NCBI GenBank assembly: GCA_947629425.1
Contig: CANRDR010000105.1
Location: forward strand, 1-5,370
Length of the DNA: 5,370 nt
Origin: an uncultured Bacilli bacterium
Lineage (GTDB): Bacteria; Bacillota_I; Bacilli_A; RF39; UBA660
Direction: 5' to 3'
Of the stretch, positions 4,742-5,370 are shown piece by piece. The notes below the pieces were generated by a model that ran no database searches, was not told where the DNA came from, and saw nothing but the letters and a program-made list of their open reading frames with translations. The position numbers and the translations under genes were made by a program. Within the stretch, counting starts at the first letter, position 1, and the number at the start of each line of letters is the position of its first letter.

Positions 4742-5156
4742 AGTTATCATTTGATTTTTTAATGTTTTTAGCAATATCTGTTGTATTTCTACAAATTACT
4801 AATAAAATTAATGAAAATTCATAAATAACTCTTACAACAACATTTCCTAATAATAAAGACATTAAGAAAAGTAAGAAATTAGTTCCTATCAAAGCAAAAG
4901 AAGATAGTGTTACATAAATAGCAAGTATCAAATAAGTAATTTTTAGTAATGTTTCTAAAAACATTTTTTTAAATGATAGGAAATCATATAACCATCCAAG
5001 GAAACCTGTAAATTTTCCTTCATTTTTTTTACTTAAGAATAAGAAATATACCAATATTCCTCCTACAACAGCTAAAATTAAAGATACAATTATCCATACA
5101 GAACTTCCAACAGCACTATCAAATGCAGAAGTACCATACGTTCTAGAATTAAACAT
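4740..5156 (-). CDS. Small membrane protein with DUF4282-like region
   Basis: This is a 138-residue membrane protein of unknown function. After a polar start (about 1-18) comes a helix at 20-41, a basic linker KKNEGKF, and then a region of about 60-133 that resembles DUF4282: a long hydrophobic stretch, the VVRVIYEF block at 107-114, another hydrophobic run and RNTTDIAKNI at 123-132. DUF4282 proteins are small bacterial membrane proteins without assigned function. Start 5156 is preferred over the ATG at 5162: GGAGG (5168-5164) is 7 bases from 5156 but only one base from 5162. It has its own promoter (5184-5212) and converges on the ligase-family gene through a shared terminator, so the two need not be functionally linked. 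The DUF assignment is by pattern recall. Confidence 0.75.
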   Translation of the reverse strand: MFNSRTYGTSAFDSAVGSSVWIIVSLILAVVGGILVYFLFLSKKNEGKFTGFLGWLYDFLSFKKMFLETLLKITYLILAIYVTLSSFALIGTNFLLFLMSLLLGNVVVRVIYEFSLILLVICRNTTDIAKNIKKSNDN

Positions 5157-5183
5157 ATTCATTCCTCCTTTTATTTTTTGATT

Positions 5184-5212
5184 ATATTACCATAAAATGT
5201 AAAATATGTCAA
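5184..5212 (-). promoter_or_regulatory. SigA promoter of the DUF4282-like gene
   Basis: On the minus strand a perfect -35 TTGACA (5212-5207) is followed after 17 bases by TAATAT (5189-5184). The predicted start is near 5177, about 20 bases before the initiation codon, just enough to hold the GGAGG site at 5168-5164. Confidence 0.75.
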
Positions 5213-5227
5213 CTAATTATAAAAGAT

Positions 5228-5267
5228 AAAAAGAACTAGATTACTTTTATAAGGAGAAATCTAGTTC
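5228..5267 (-). terminator. Leftward Rho-independent terminator
   Basis: GAACTAGATT (5267-5258) and AATCTAGTTC (5242-5233) form a perfect 10-pair stem with a 15-base loop, followed on the minus strand by TTTTTATC. No T-run follows on the plus strand, so it serves a transcript coming from the right: either the short RNA proposed here or a gene beyond the window edge. The loop contains CTCCTT. Confidence 0.8.
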
Positions 5268-5305
5268 AATAAACAAAAAATAAGTATATAAATATATGAG
5301 TTATT
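5228..5305 (-). ncRNA. Possible small RNA with an anti-Shine-Dalgarno loop
   Basis: A transcript of about 78 bases is defined by the promoter at 5312-5340 and the terminator at 5228-5267. Its 5' half is A/U-rich and unstructured; its 3' half is the terminator hairpin, whose loop carries CUCCUU. Such loops, complementary to ribosome-binding sites, are typical of regulatory small RNAs in Bacillota. No convincing reading frame or start codon with a ribosome site lies inside. The alternative is that the terminator belongs to a gene to the right of the window and the promoter is a chance match in AT-rich DNA. Confidence 0.4.
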
Positions 5306-5311
5306 AATGTG

Positions 5312-5340
5312 ATTTTAGCAAAAAAAATAATATAAGTCAA
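5312..5340 (-). promoter_or_regulatory. Candidate promoter for the right-end small RNA
   Basis: On the minus strand, TTGACT (5340-5335) and TAAAAT (5317-5312) are 17 bases apart, the same two boxes as the ligase-family promoter. The predicted start is near 5305. Confidence 0.5.
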
Positions 5341-5370
5341 CAAAAATAATAAATTTTTATAAATAAATGT

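Noticed and set aside
5266..5370. Open minus-strand frame running in from the right edge and stopping at 5268-5266
   Set aside because: About 34 Phe/Ile/Leu-rich codons from T-rich DNA are expected by chance; there is no motif, and it overlaps a promoter-like sequence. A real gene end cannot be excluded from this window alone.

Overview
This is an AT-rich window (roughly three quarters A+T by eye) that reads like a low-GC Bacillota genome, most likely an anaerobic Clostridia-type gut bacterium. Strong purine-rich Shine-Dalgarno sites precede most genes, the SigA-type promoters have 17-base spacers, and terminators are Rho-independent. TGA is used as a stop and TGG as Trp, so the standard bacterial code applies. 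The left two thirds look like accessory DNA. The right third holds an envelope-type gene facing a small membrane protein gene.

Layout: (1) 3-418 (+) is the C-terminal end of a tyrosine recombinase, interrupted by a frameshift and so probably dead. (2) 419-794 is non-coding and contains inverted and direct repeats and the first copy of a 59-base repeated hairpin element (564-622). (3) 795-1134 is a small type I toxin-antitoxin locus of TxpA/RatA or BsrG/SR4 layout that conventional gene calling would miss: a 33-residue hydrophobic toxin on the minus strand (915-1016) and a convergent antisense RNA of about 85 bases on the plus strand (about 830-915). Each has a good promoter. (4) 1297-2915 (-) is a translationally coupled two-gene operon: a cytosolic protein of 330 residues followed by a four-helix membrane protein of 209 residues. 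I propose, on architecture and weak eyeballed similarity only, that it is a distant RexA/RexB-like two-component phage-exclusion system. (5) 3087-3145 holds the second copy of the repeated hairpin, in the same orientation. (6) 3413-4726 (+) is an O-antigen ligase/Wzy polymerase-family membrane protein. It converges on (7) a DUF4282-like membrane protein at 4740-5156 (-), and both stop codons lie inside one shared bidirectional terminator. (8) 5228-5340 (-) has a promoter and a terminator framing a possible small RNA with an anti-Shine-Dalgarno loop.

Working model (inference): the segment between the two direct repeats, about 560-3145, is an acquired cassette next to a decayed integrase. It carries a candidate phage-exclusion pair plus a type I addiction module that would penalise its loss. 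The repeats resemble attachment-site duplications built around a terminator. The second copy has no plus-strand gene of its own to terminate, which favours duplication over simple terminator function.
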